From the NCBI GenBank assembly GCA_964436315.1, contig CAYTCZ010000048.1, positions 1 to 28,146 of the forward strand: a stretch of 28,146 nucleotides of DNA, in the 5' to 3' direction. The stretch comes from CAYTCZ01 sp964436315. Its GTDB lineage: Bacteria > Actinomycetota > Thermoleophilia > Gaiellales > Gaiellaceae. Below the pieces are notes generated by a model that was not told the origin of the DNA, did not search any database, and saw only the letters and a list, made by a program, of their open reading frames with translations. Below, one piece after another: positions 1 through 7,840 of the stretch (position 1 is the stretch's first letter; each line of letters opens with the position of its first letter). The position numbers and the translations under genes are program-made.

Positions 1-177
1 GAGTTCCTCCAGTGTCAGATCGAGTCGCTTGCCTGCATCCTCGATCGCTGCGAAGAAGCCCTCCGCAGGCGCGTCAGGGGTCGTGGGTGCCTTCCCGACG
101 GTGATCACCCCGTCCTCATCGACCACTGAGCAGTCGGTGAAGGTCCCTCCGATATCGACTCCGACGAGAAAGGCCAT
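1..177 (-). CDS. Hydantoinase A/5-oxoprolinase family protein, N-terminal fragment
   Basis: Only the first 59 codons are present; the gene runs off the left edge. The N-terminus reads MAFLVGVDIGGTFTDC, the glycine-rich nucleotide-binding loop (VGVDIGGTFTD) that opens the HyuA/OplA/acetone carboxylase beta family, in which ATP hydrolysis drives opening or carboxylation of cyclic amides or ketones. I chose the ATG at 177-175 because family members begin a few residues before this motif. An in-frame ATG at 195-193, directly after the upstream stop, would add six residues (MTRSRS). Neither start has a good Shine-Dalgarno. It is the last visible gene of the minus-strand catabolic operon. The family is clear; the substrate cannot be known, and a paired HyuB subunit, if any, lies outside the window. 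Confidence 0.85.
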   Translation of the reverse strand, partial: MAFLVGVDIGGTFTDCSVVDEDGVITVGKAPTTPDAPAEGFFAAIEDAGKRLDLTLEEL

Positions 178-195
178 CGATCGCGATCGAGTCAT

Positions 196-963
196 CTACG
201 AGTGCTCGCGGAGCGCCGTCAGCCCATCCCGGAGTGCCTGTTCGAAGAGCCAGATGTCACCGAAGCCCAGGCATCGTAAGCCCCGCTCGAGGAAGGCCTT
301 CCCCTGCTCGACACTCGTAATCATGATCGCAAGCGGGATCCCCTGAGCGTCGCAGACTGACACCAGCCGATCGACGGCAGACTGAAAGTCAGGATGATCG
401 AACTGTCCGGGTATCCCCATCGAAGTCGTGAGATCCGTGTGACCGATCCAGAGAACGTCGATTCCGTCGACGGCTGCGATCTGGTCTGCGTTCTCGAGAC
501 CTTCGACCGACTCGATCTGCGCGATGATCCACTGCTCGCGGTTGATCCGTTCCATCGTCGCTGCCAGTCCGTCGGCTTCGAACACGTCGGAATAGAGGAT
601 CCCGACGCCACGATTCCCAAGCGGCGGGTATTTCGAGAACTCGACGATCGTGCGTGCTTGATCTGCCGTCTTCACGTTCGGGACCATCAGCCCTTGGATC
701 CCGATATCGAGTGGCCTCGCAATGAGGTGGTATTCGGTGTCGGGAACGCGCACGCACGGGACGACGTCACTCGCCCGTGCCGCGGCAGTGAGCGATCGGA
801 TCGTCTCGATGCTCCAGCCCGTGTGTTCCAGGTCGTAGAGCACGAACTCGGCTCCGGCCGCGGCGCACAGGCGAGTTGCCCCAGTTGTCGAGAATTCGAA
901 CATGAGGGCTCCGAACGCAGTTCCCCCGTCGGCCAACTTCTGTTTGACCCCGTCCTCTGTCAT
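196..963 (-). CDS. HpcH/HpaI-family aldolase
   Basis: This 255-residue protein has the usual length of a class II pyruvate aldolase of the HpcH/HpaI (citrate lyase beta-like) family. These enzymes make or break 4-hydroxy-2-oxoacids using a divalent metal. Seen: the substrate arginine in PCVRVPD (about residue 72), the YPPLGNRG loop, the metal glutamate in AQIESVEG and the metal aspartate in IGHTDLT, where the family usually has IGPNDL. Its ATG overlaps the stop of the upstream dehydrogenase by 4 nt, so the two are translationally coupled. With PanB and ketoacid dehydrogenases beside it, a retro-aldol step on a 2-oxoacid is a fair inference. The exact substrate is unknown; ketopantoate-type and 2-keto-3-deoxy-acid substrates are both known in this family. 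Confidence 0.9.
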   Translation of the reverse strand: MTEDGVKQKLADGGTAFGALMFEFSTTGATRLCAAAGAEFVLYDLEHTGWSIETIRSLTAAARASDVVPCVRVPDTEYHLIARPLDIGIQGLMVPNVKTADQARTIVEFSKYPPLGNRGVGILYSDVFEADGLAATMERINREQWIIAQIESVEGLENADQIAAVDGIDVLWIGHTDLTTSMGIPGQFDHPDFQSAVDRLVSVCDAQGIPLAIMITSVEQGKAFLERGLRCLGFGDIWLFEQALRDGLTALREHS

Positions 964-2003
964 TTGCCCTCCGCTCTGTTTCGGCTTCGTTTCAATTTCT
1001 CCAGAAGTCGTGGATTCTCCACGACTTCTGGATTCACGACGTTCTCAGGAACCCGTCCCGCCGCGACCGCAAGCACGGCCTTCGACGCGACCGTGCCGGC
1101 CGTCACCGCCCATTCATCGGTAACCGCGACGGCGTGCGGAGTCAAGATGACGTTGTCGAGCTGAAGCAACGGGTCGTCGGCCGCGATCGGCTCGCGTTCG
1201 AACACGTCGAGCGCTGCCCCCGCGATCCTCCCTTCCTGCAGCACGACTGTCAGTGCCTCCTGGTCAACGATCGGTCCGCGTGCCACGTTGATCAGATACG
1301 CGGACGGCTTCAGTAAACCGAGCATCTTGCTATCGAGGAGCCCTCTCGTCTCGTCGTTCAGGGGACACGCGACGACGACGAAGTCGGCGGTTGAGAGGAG
1401 CTCGTCGAGCGAAGTCAGGTTGACGCCAGAGCCCAACGACCCCGCCGTGATGTAAGGATCGTGGACGATCGCGTGTAGTCCAAAGGGCTCTGCAAGCCGC
1501 AGCACCTCCCGTCCGACGTTGCCGGCTCCGATAAGTCCGAGCGCTCGTCCGGTGAGACCTACTCCGACGTGCTCGCGACCCGCTTCCCATCGTCCAGTTC
1601 GGATCAGTCGATCCTTCAGCGGAAGCTTGTGTGCCAGCGCGAGAATGAACGCCATCGTCGAAGCGGCAACTGGACGCCGAACAGCCTCTGGAGCAATCGT
1701 CAAGAGGACCCCAGCGTCAGTGCACGCTCCGACGTCGACCCTGTCGTAGCCCACGCCGAGCCGCGCGACGATCGCAAGCCGCTCGATCCCTTCGAGGGAC
1801 GACGCCGTCAGGTACGACCGCGAGAGAAGAAGGGCATCGATGTCTCGGAGGTGATCCGGCGAGAATTCCGCGACATCCGTAGGGAGCCAATCCCACTCGA
1901 CACCATGCGCGCGATCGAGCTCCGAGAGCCCGAGGTCGCCGACCTTGCTCGAGCCATCCGGCGCTCTGAGGTCCCTCGAGAGACCGACCTTGAAGTCAGT
2001 CAC
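960..2003 (-). CDS. D-isomer-specific 2-hydroxyacid dehydrogenase (paralogue 1)
   Basis: NAD(P)-dependent oxidoreductase interconverting a 2-hydroxyacid and a 2-oxoacid. Numbered from the GTG at 2003-2001 it has 347 residues, the GAGNVG Rossmann loop at 159-164, and the Arg/Glu/His catalytic set at R242, E271 and H290. The frame extends to an ATG at 2051, but I prefer the GTG. It overlaps the panB stop by only 8 nt, and it places the three catalytic residues at exactly the same numbers as in the neighbouring paralogue at 2849-3919. The segment after the catalytic His (PHAVAVTDEW) differs from the common PHIAGxT pattern and is shared in style with the paralogue (PHAMAWTDEL), so both belong to one subfamily. 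Natural substrate unknown; probably a hydroxyacid intermediate of the same pathway. Confidence 0.9.
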   Translation of the reverse strand: MTDFKVGLSRDLRAPDGSSKVGDLGLSELDRAHGVEWDWLPTDVAEFSPDHLRDIDALLLSRSYLTASSLEGIERLAIVARLGVGYDRVDVGACTDAGVLLTIAPEAVRRPVAASTMAFILALAHKLPLKDRLIRTGRWEAGREHVGVGLTGRALGLIGAGNVGREVLRLAEPFGLHAIVHDPYITAGSLGSGVNLTSLDELLSTADFVVVACPLNDETRGLLDSKMLGLLKPSAYLINVARGPIVDQEALTVVLQEGRIAGAALDVFEREPIAADDPLLQLDNVILTPHAVAVTDEWAVTAGTVASKAVLAVAAGRVPENVVNPEVVENPRLLEKLKRSRNRAEGK

Positions 2004-2856
2004 TTCCGAGTTCTGCCCGCATCGCCTCGTACGCGTCGCCGTCCATCGCAAAGCTGTGTTCCTGCGCTGGGAACGCCCCGTTTTTCACCTCATCCTGAAA
2101 CTGGTCGAGCGCATTCGAGGCCAATTCGAAGACGTTCACATACTGCTTCGCGAATTTGGGAAGAAACCGATCGAACAAGCCGATCATGTCGTGAAGCACG
2201 AGGTTTTGACCATCGCAGTCGGGGCCGGCGCCAATTCCGATCGTCGGAATCTCGAGCCGCTCGGTAATCAGCGCCGCGACGCGGTCCGGCATCGCCTCGA
2301 GGACGATCGCGAAGCATCCCGCTCGTTCCAGCGCCTCGGCGTCCCGGACGAGCTGGGCCCCGGCCGCACCACTCTTCCCCTGTACGCGAAAGCCACCAAG
2401 CTTAGAGATGAGCTGGGGCGTCAGACCGATGTGGCCCATGACGGGGATCCCGGCGGTGACGACCGCGTCCACCATCGGCACAAGTTCCTCTCCTCCCTCC
2501 ATCTTGACGACGTCGGCACCGCCTTCCTTGACCATTCGCATCGCGCTGTGAACAGCGTCTTCCGTACTCGCGTGGTACGCACCCAGGGGAAGATCGCCGA
2601 CGAGAATTGCACGCTTGGCCCCGCGGCTGATGGAGCGCGCGTGGTAGATCATCTCGTCCATCGTGACGGGAACGGTGCTCGGGTACCCAAGCGCAGTCAT
2701 CCCGAGCGAGTCGCCGATCAAGATGAAGTCAACGCCGGAGCGGTCGACCATCTGCGCGGTCGGGAAGTCGACAGCCGTGACCTGGAAGACCTTCTCTCCC
2801 TTTGACACCTTCTCCTGGACATCGAAAATCGTGAGCTTCCTCGGCTCGTCAGGCAT
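1996..2856 (-). CDS. panB: 3-methyl-2-oxobutanoate hydroxymethyltransferase (PanB)
   Basis: The PanB family transfers the C1 unit of 5,10-methylene-tetrahydrofolate to 2-oxoisovalerate, giving ketopantoate (reversible). The protein has 286 residues, a little longer than E. coli PanB. Seen: the metal aspartates in IGDSLGM and GDLPLGAY, the metal glutamate in VKMEGGEE, the active-site histidine in GHIGLTPQ, and the catalytic glutamate in VLEAMPDRV, plus GIGAGPDCDGQ and PKFAKQY. One difference: TAYDYP of typical PanB is TAVDFP here. The ATG has a good AAAGGAG Shine-Dalgarno 5 nt upstream. It overlaps dehydrogenase genes on both sides by 8 nt. No panC or panD is present, and the neighbours are catabolic, so the reaction may run toward formaldehyde removal or on another 2-oxoacid. 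A plain biosynthetic PanB remains possible. Confidence 0.92.
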   Translation of the reverse strand: MPDEPRKLTIFDVQEKVSKGEKVFQVTAVDFPTAQMVDRSGVDFILIGDSLGMTALGYPSTVPVTMDEMIYHARSISRGAKRAILVGDLPLGAYHASTEDAVHSAMRMVKEGGADVVKMEGGEELVPMVDAVVTAGIPVMGHIGLTPQLISKLGGFRVQGKSGAAGAQLVRDAEALERAGCFAIVLEAMPDRVAALITERLEIPTIGIGAGPDCDGQNLVLHDMIGLFDRFLPKFAKQYVNVFELASNALDQFQDEVKNGAFPAQEHSFAMDGDAYEAMRAELGSD

Positions 2857-3919
2857 TCGGGCTCCTTTCGCTCACGGCGATCGTCCGGTGACGTTCGCGT
2901 AATTGGTCGAGTTTTCGCCGAAAAGCGGGGCGCTTGGTCACGTCGGGGTTCACGACGTGTGGCGGGATGTTCCCTTGCAGAACTGTGAGGACGTTCTCGC
3001 ACGCCTCACGCCCCTGGGCCTCGTAGAGCTCGTCGGTCCAGGCCATCGCATGTGGCGACAACAGTACGTTGTCGAGTTCGCGAAGGCGTGAGTCCTGAGG
3101 GAGCGGCTCCTCTTCGAATACGTCGAGCGCAGCGCCAGCGATCCAGCCGTCGGTCAGCGCGCGGTAGAGCGCCCGCTCGTCGACGATCGGCCCCCGCGCG
3201 GTGTTGATGAGATACGCGGTCGACTTCATGCGGCGCAGCCGGCTCTCGTCCACGAGATGGTGCGTCTCCGGAACGAGCGGGCAGTTCAAACAGACGAAGT
3301 CGGATTCGGCCAGGACTGTCTCGAGCTCGGCGAGCTCGACCCCGAGCGACTCCGCGTCGTCCGCAAGAACAAAGGGATCGTAGGCGAGCAGCCGGCCGAA
3401 TCCGAGCGGACGGACGAGGCGAAAGAGCTCGGCACCGATGTTGCCGATGCCGATCGATCCGAGGACCTTCCCCCGCAGGCCAAGAGCCTCGCGCGCTCGC
3501 TCTTCCATCCATCCACCTTCTCTGACGATTCGGTCCTTCACACCGATTCCTTTCGCGAGGGCGAGGACGAAAGTGAGAATTCCTTCAGCGACCGGTCTTC
3601 GAACCGAGTCGCGAGTGATGGACACAAGCACGTCGTTGTCTGTACACGCGTCGATGTCGATCATGTCGTAGCCCACGCCCCAGCGGGCGATGGTCGCTAG
3701 TCGCTCGACCCCCTCGAAGCTCGCCCGGGTGAACGGCTGCCAGAGGCTGATGAGACCGTCGAACTCGCGAATCTCGTCGGGCCGGACCTCGGCGCGGACC
3801 TGCCCGAAGTACGTGTATTCCACTCCCGAGTCGGAGTCGAAGTACCGCTCCGGCGCATCCCGTAAGAGCGACGGCCCTTCAGCTGAAATGAAGTCCTTCC
3901 CGAGACCGACCGCAAACAT
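2849..3919 (-). CDS. D-isomer-specific 2-hydroxyacid dehydrogenase (paralogue 2)
   Basis: A 356-residue NAD(P)-dependent 2-hydroxyacid dehydrogenase, with GIGNIG at 157-162 for the dinucleotide and catalytic R242, E271 and H290 (SPHAMAWTD). It is colinear with the paralogue at 960-2003 and shares the end motif HVVNPDV. The ATG is preceded by a strong GGAGGG Shine-Dalgarno with 6-nt spacing, so the start is well supported. It overlaps panB by 8 nt and follows the metallo-hydrolase gene after 54 nt. Two clearly related dehydrogenases flanking PanB suggest successive or stereochemically different oxidations in one pathway. The substrate is not identifiable from sequence. Confidence 0.9.
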   Translation of the reverse strand: MFAVGLGKDFISAEGPSLLRDAPERYFDSDSGVEYTYFGQVRAEVRPDEIREFDGLISLWQPFTRASFEGVERLATIARWGVGYDMIDIDACTDNDVLVSITRDSVRRPVAEGILTFVLALAKGIGVKDRIVREGGWMEERAREALGLRGKVLGSIGIGNIGAELFRLVRPLGFGRLLAYDPFVLADDAESLGVELAELETVLAESDFVCLNCPLVPETHHLVDESRLRRMKSTAYLINTARGPIVDERALYRALTDGWIAGAALDVFEEEPLPQDSRLRELDNVLLSPHAMAWTDELYEAQGREACENVLTVLQGNIPPHVVNPDVTKRPAFRRKLDQLRERHRTIAVSERSPNA

Positions 3920-3973
3920 GACCCTCCCTCCGACTGCAGACAGCCCGTCGTCCGATGTACGTCTATCGGTGTG

Positions 3974-4726
3974 CTAGCCGACCGTGATGGTCTCGCCGAC
4001 TTCTGGCGCAACGGCTCGGCGGCGTCCTGTCGAGTCGTAGCGCTTGACGAGCTCGAGGAACTCGGCCACCTGGTCGTCTTTCGTGAAGTAGTGACAGGCG
4101 ACCGCCAGTTCGACGCGGAGCATCTCTGCCACCCGCGCCGCCTCGTCGGGAGAGAGCTCACCGGTGAGGTACCGACCCGGTCCCGGAAGTTGATCGGCCA
4201 GTTCCCACGGTTGCGAGCAGCCGAGGAGTCCGACCGTGGGCTCGTAGAGCTCGCCGAACAGCGACATGTCGAAGATCGACGTGTCGCCGTAGTGGTAGAT
4301 CCGAACCCCTGGCTCCGGTTCGACGATGAAGGCGATCGGGGTTCCGCTGAGCACCTCACCCGTGGAGAGCGTCGCCATCGACCAGTGATGGCACTCCACC
4401 GGCCGGATGCTGAGTCCAGCGACTTCGGTGACGATTCCCCAGACCGTCGGTTTGATCTGATCCTCCGAGACGCCGTCGTCCATCAACTTGAGTCGCACAT
4501 CTCCGCCGCAGACGACCGGCGCCCCTGTTCGCTTTGCGATTGCAGCCGTATCGCCTATGTGATCGAAGGCGGCATGGGTGACTAGTATCAGGTCGGGCGT
4601 CTCGACTTCATCGGCGCGCAGAGGGGCGGACGGATTCCCGGACAGGAACGGGTCGATGATGATTCGGTGTTTCGGGCCCGCGATCTCAAAGCCGGCAGCT
4701 CCCCAGAACGTCACGTCGGTACTCAA
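3974..4726 (-). CDS. UlaG/UPF0173-like metallo-beta-lactamase-fold hydrolase
   Basis: A 250-residue MBL-fold protein related to COG2220 (UlaG/YtkL-type hydrolases, some of which open lactones). Start is TTG at 4726, with GAGGAG about 9 nt upstream. Expected metal residues are H51, D55, H56, H114, D148 (YHYGDTS) and H212 (ACHYF). The signature HxHxDH is HAAFDH here, so the second metal histidine is Ala53; the plus-strand bases at 4562-4580 read this unambiguously. One metal site may therefore be altered, or this is a subfamily that lost that ligand. Because it sits in an operon of dehydrogenases and aldolases, a lactonase or ester-cleaving role on a sugar-acid intermediate is a reasonable guess, not a demonstrated function. 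Confidence 0.82.
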   Translation of the reverse strand: MSTDVTFWGAAGFEIAGPKHRIIIDPFLSGNPSAPLRADEVETPDLILVTHAAFDHIGDTAAIAKRTGAPVVCGGDVRLKLMDDGVSEDQIKPTVWGIVTEVAGLSIRPVECHHWSMATLSTGEVLSGTPIAFIVEPEPGVRIYHYGDTSIFDMSLFGELYEPTVGLLGCSQPWELADQLPGPGRYLTGELSPDEAARVAEMLRVELAVACHYFTKDDQVAEFLELVKRYDSTGRRRAVAPEVGETITVG

Positions 4727-4749
4727 TTCCGCGATCTCCTCGGGGAGCG

Positions 4750-5670
4750 CTAGTCGACGCCGCGCGCTCGCTCGTTGCCTTTGACGAGCGCGAGCATGGC
4801 GCGGTTCAGGGGTACGTCGACGCCCGCCTCATCCGCCGCCTTGACCACCGCCCCCGTGATCACGTCGACCTCGCTCTTTCGGTTGGCCTCGAAGTCCTGC
4901 AGCATCGACCCCTTGCCTCGCCCACCGCCCGCGAGGAGGTTGTTGATCGTCACCACGCGTTCCTCCGCGTCAATGTCGTAGCCGCGGGCACGGGCGACGG
5001 CAGTCGTCTCACGGGCAAGATCGTCGATCAGATCGAGCCAGGGGCTCTCTTCACCGAGGCCACTGATCCAGAGCCCGGTGAGGGCCGCCGGAGGAAGGGT
5101 CGCCGCGTTGAGGATGAGCTTCTTCCAGATCTCGGTGACCACGTCGGCCGATACCTCGACCTCGAACCCGCCGGAGGAGAGCGCTTCTTCGAGCGGTTGG
5201 GCCTTGTCGCCGTTGGACTTGTAGGCGCCGATTACCGTCTTGCCAACGCCGGTATGGGCGACGTGCCCGAGATCGACGACAGTCCCGCTGTTGTACGTGA
5301 CGCCGAGCACGAGGTTGTCCGCTCCGAAGACCTCTTCCAGGACATCGCCGTTTCCCCAACCGTTCTGGAGAGAGGCAACGACTGTCTCGGAGCCGACCAT
5401 CGGCTTCGCGGCCTGGGCGGCAGCCTGCGTGTGGTAGCACTTGACGGCGAAGACGGCCAGGTCGACTTCGCCGACCTCGGCCGGGTTCGCGGTTGCGGGG
5501 ACCTTCACGGTGTGCTCATCGTCACCGCGCGCAACGATCACGCCGTCGGCATTGATCTTCGCGACGAGCGGCTCGGCCACGTCGACGAGAACGGCATCGT
5601 GGCCGGCCTCCGTGAAGGACGCCCCAAAAATGCTCCCCATCGCCCCGGCGCCGATCACGGCAATCTTCAT
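4750..5670 (-). CDS. 2-dehydropantoate 2-reductase (PanE/ApbA) family protein
   Basis: Family enzymes reduce ketopantoate to pantoate with NADPH. The protein has 306 residues, close to E. coli PanE (303). Seen: GAGAMG at residues 7-12 (dinucleotide loop), SLQNGWGN at 100-107, and the catalytic-helix segment WKKLILN with Lys184 and Asn188, then a C-terminal SMLQDFEANRKSEVD holding the Ser and Glu of the substrate pocket. The second Asn expected four residues after Asn188 (NxxxNP in E. coli) is Leu192, so substrate preference may differ from ketopantoate. ATG 5670 has AGGA 7 nt upstream. It lies 39 nt after the SDR gene and 23 nt before the MBL gene. Pairing with panB in one operon supports a ketopantoate-like intermediate. 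Confidence 0.88.
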   Translation of the reverse strand: MKIAVIGAGAMGSIFGASFTEAGHDAVLVDVAEPLVAKINADGVIVARGDDEHTVKVPATANPAEVGEVDLAVFAVKCYHTQAAAQAAKPMVGSETVVASLQNGWGNGDVLEEVFGADNLVLGVTYNSGTVVDLGHVAHTGVGKTVIGAYKSNGDKAQPLEEALSSGGFEVEVSADVVTEIWKKLILNAATLPPAALTGLWISGLGEESPWLDLIDDLARETTAVARARGYDIDAEERVVTINNLLAGGGRGKGSMLQDFEANRKSEVDVITGAVVKAADEAGVDVPLNRAMLALVKGNERARGVD

Positions 5671-5709
5671 AGGCGGATCCTATGACTTCGCGCCGACTGG
5701 ACGTCGCAT

Positions 5710-6534
5710 CTACTCATCGGGCGTGAACCACCTGCCCCCCGCGAGGAAGCCTCCATCGGCACAAAATGTTTGTCCCGTAACGAATGAGCCGGCATCGGAG
5801 ACAAGCAGCAGGCACAGGCCAACGAGCTCATCGGGCCGACCGGGACGTTTTATCGGCACGCGGTTGAGGATCCACCGGCGCATGTCCCGATCCTCCCAGA
5901 CCGGAGTGGCGAGGGGTGTGTCCATGAAGCCGGGCGCAAGAGCGTTGGAGCGAATGCCATGCTCGGCCCACTCGAGCGCCTGAACGCGGGTGAGTTGGCT
6001 GAGTCCTGCCTTCGCGGGCCCATACACAGAGATCTGCTCCAGCCCGTAGAACGCATTGACAGAGGTCACGTTCAGAATCGCGCCACCGCCGCGGTCCTTC
6101 ATGACTCGTGCTGCTTCCTGCGAGAGGAAGTACGGGACCCGCAGGTCGATGTGCACGATCTGTTCGTAGCTCTCGGTGTCCATCTCCAGGATCGGCATGC
6201 GCCGGTTGTAGCCTGCGTTGTTGACGAGAATGTCGACCCCTCCGAACTCGTCCACCGCGGCGTCGACGATCCGGCTAGGCGCGTCGAGCTCGGTGAGATC
6301 GACGGTGGCGGTCGCAACGGAGACGCCGGTGGCCGCGAGCACCTCTCGCACCTCTTCAAGGCCGGCGTCGGCGATATCGGTGAGCAGGACTCTCGCTCCT
6401 GCCACGCCGAGGCCGGCAGCAAGCCATCGGCCGATACCCCCGGCGGCACCGGTGACGATTGCCACTCGGCCATCCAGCGAGTAGAGCTCACCTGGGGTGA
6501 GCGCTCGGATCGATTCAGGAGTAATGTCGTCCAT
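5710..6534 (-). CDS. SDR-family dehydrogenase (gluconate 5-dehydrogenase-like)
   Basis: A classical short-chain dehydrogenase/reductase of 274 residues: GAAGGIG nucleotide loop, NNAG motif (NNAGYNRR), catalytic Ser in NVTSVN and the YxxxK pair in SVYGPAKAG, followed by NALAPGFMDTP. The acidic residue after the second strand (TDIAD) suggests NAD rather than NADP. It has about 20 residues before the usual LDGRVAIVTG start, but no later ATG, GTG or TTG exists, so ATG 6534 stands. There is no clear Shine-Dalgarno; a TACGAT -10-like box 10 nt upstream would fit a leaderless transcript. It is the first gene of the minus-strand catabolic operon, and its start lies within about 10 nt of the divergent kinase start. 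The sugar or sugar-acid substrate is inferred from family and context. Confidence 0.9.
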   Translation of the reverse strand: MDDITPESIRALTPGELYSLDGRVAIVTGAAGGIGRWLAAGLGVAGARVLLTDIADAGLEEVREVLAATGVSVATATVDLTELDAPSRIVDAAVDEFGGVDILVNNAGYNRRMPILEMDTESYEQIVHIDLRVPYFLSQEAARVMKDRGGGAILNVTSVNAFYGLEQISVYGPAKAGLSQLTRVQALEWAEHGIRSNALAPGFMDTPLATPVWEDRDMRRWILNRVPIKRPGRPDELVGLCLLLVSDAGSFVTGQTFCADGGFLAGGRWFTPDE

Positions 6535-7840
6535 CGGAACCGTGATCGTAGAACGTCAGCTCGTGGTGTTGGATGACGACCCGACAGGCGCCCAGGCTAT
6601 GTCGGGCGTTCCGATGGTCTTCGAGTGGAAATCTGGCGAGCTGCACGCGGCTGCACGGAGCGGGGCCGCGGCGATTCATCTGCTGACAAACGTGCGGGCG
6701 TATTCATCCGAGCGTGCGTATGCGGTCACGCATTCCGGAGCGACCGCCGCCACGCAGACGTTCGACAATCCGCGCATCCTCCTGCGGGGCGACAGCACGT
6801 TGAGGGGACATGTCAAAGAGGAGTACTTGGCTGTTTGCGACGCGGCGTATCAGGGCCAGCATCCAGTGCTCCTGCTCGTCCCTGCGCTTCCGCCGGCCGG
6901 GCGAATCACGATCGGCGGCGTTCACTTGCTCGCACGGGAGGGAGCGCGAACACCGCTTCACGAGACGGAATACGCCCGTGACCCATCTTTCGGATATCGA
7001 GACGCGCGGCTGCTTCAGTGGGCCGAGGATCGCACCGACGGCCTGCTCGCACGGACTGCAGGAGAGGAGGTCCCGCTCGACGCGATCCGGACTCGCGGCC
7101 GGGATGCCGTGGCCGAGTCGCTCCTGCGGCTCTCGGCATCCGGGCAAGCCGCGGGCTGCGCTCCAGATGCCGAGACCATCGATGATCTCGAGGCGATCGC
7201 GGACGGACTGCGTGACGCAGAAGCAACCGGCGCCAACGTCGTGGTGCGCTCCGCACCGACCTTCGCCGGAGTCCTCGCCGGAAACCTCGCGACCGAACAC
7301 GTCGCGATGCGGGAGACCGCAGAACGCCTTCTCGTCATCTGCGGATCGTTCGTTCCGCTGTCGACGCGTCAACTGGCCAAGGTCGATGCCGCAAACCCCG
7401 ACACTGTGCTGGAGGCCGACATCGCACTCTTGGCCTCTCCGCAGGCTGCCGACGAAGTCCGGCGTCTCGGCCGGCGTGCAGACGAGCTTCTCGCCGAGCA
7501 CGGCCTTGCGGTCATCGCAACACCGAGGGAGCACGTCGATGTAGGCCTTGCCGCAGGCGAACGCATCGCCGTGAACCTCGCGCGCGTACTCGGTGAGCTT
7601 CGGTCACTGCCGGATGCAATCCTGACCAAGGGAGGGATCACGTCAGCCGTCACAGCCAAGGAGGGCCTGGGCGCAGCAGCGGCCTGGGTCGTGGGCCCGC
7701 TCGTCGACGGCGTCTCCCTCTGGAAGGTCGACCTGTCCTCGGGAGATGAGATTCCCTACGTCGTCTTCCCGGGGAACGTCGGCGACGATGACACGCTCGC
7801 TGAGGTTGTCGAGAAGATTCGAGGGACCGACCACCAATGA
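6524..7840 (+). CDS. Four-carbon acid sugar kinase family protein (DUF1537)
   Basis: Related to OtnK/DtnK-type kinases, which use ATP to phosphorylate tetronate or oxo-tetronate sugar acids. Seen: N-terminal substrate motif VVLDDDPTGAQ, RGDSTLRGH, LVPALPPAGR, and the C-terminal nucleotide-binding motifs LTKGGITS and FPGNVGDDDTL. Length, about 438 residues, is typical. Start is uncertain. ATG 6524 has AGGAG only 2 nt upstream and overlaps the divergent SDR by 11 nt; GTG 6542 would remove the overlap; an earlier ATG at 6497 overlaps further. The gene overlaps the class II aldolase by 4 nt (ATGA). A kinase followed by an FBA-type aldolase implies phosphorylation then aldol cleavage of a sugar acid. 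Confidence 0.88.
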   Translation: MSSIGTVIVERQLVVLDDDPTGAQAMSGVPMVFEWKSGELHAAARSGAAAIHLLTNVRAYSSERAYAVTHSGATAATQTFDNPRILLRGDSTLRGHVKEEYLAVCDAAYQGQHPVLLLVPALPPAGRITIGGVHLLAREGARTPLHETEYARDPSFGYRDARLLQWAEDRTDGLLARTAGEEVPLDAIRTRGRDAVAESLLRLSASGQAAGCAPDAETIDDLEAIADGLRDAEATGANVVVRSAPTFAGVLAGNLATEHVAMRETAERLLVICGSFVPLSTRQLAKVDAANPDTVLEADIALLASPQAADEVRRLGRRADELLAEHGLAVIATPREHVDVGLAAGERIAVNLARVLGELRSLPDAILTKGGITSAVTAKEGLGAAAAWVVGPLVDGVSLWKVDLSSGDEIPYVVFPGNVGDDDTLAEVVEKIRGTDHQ

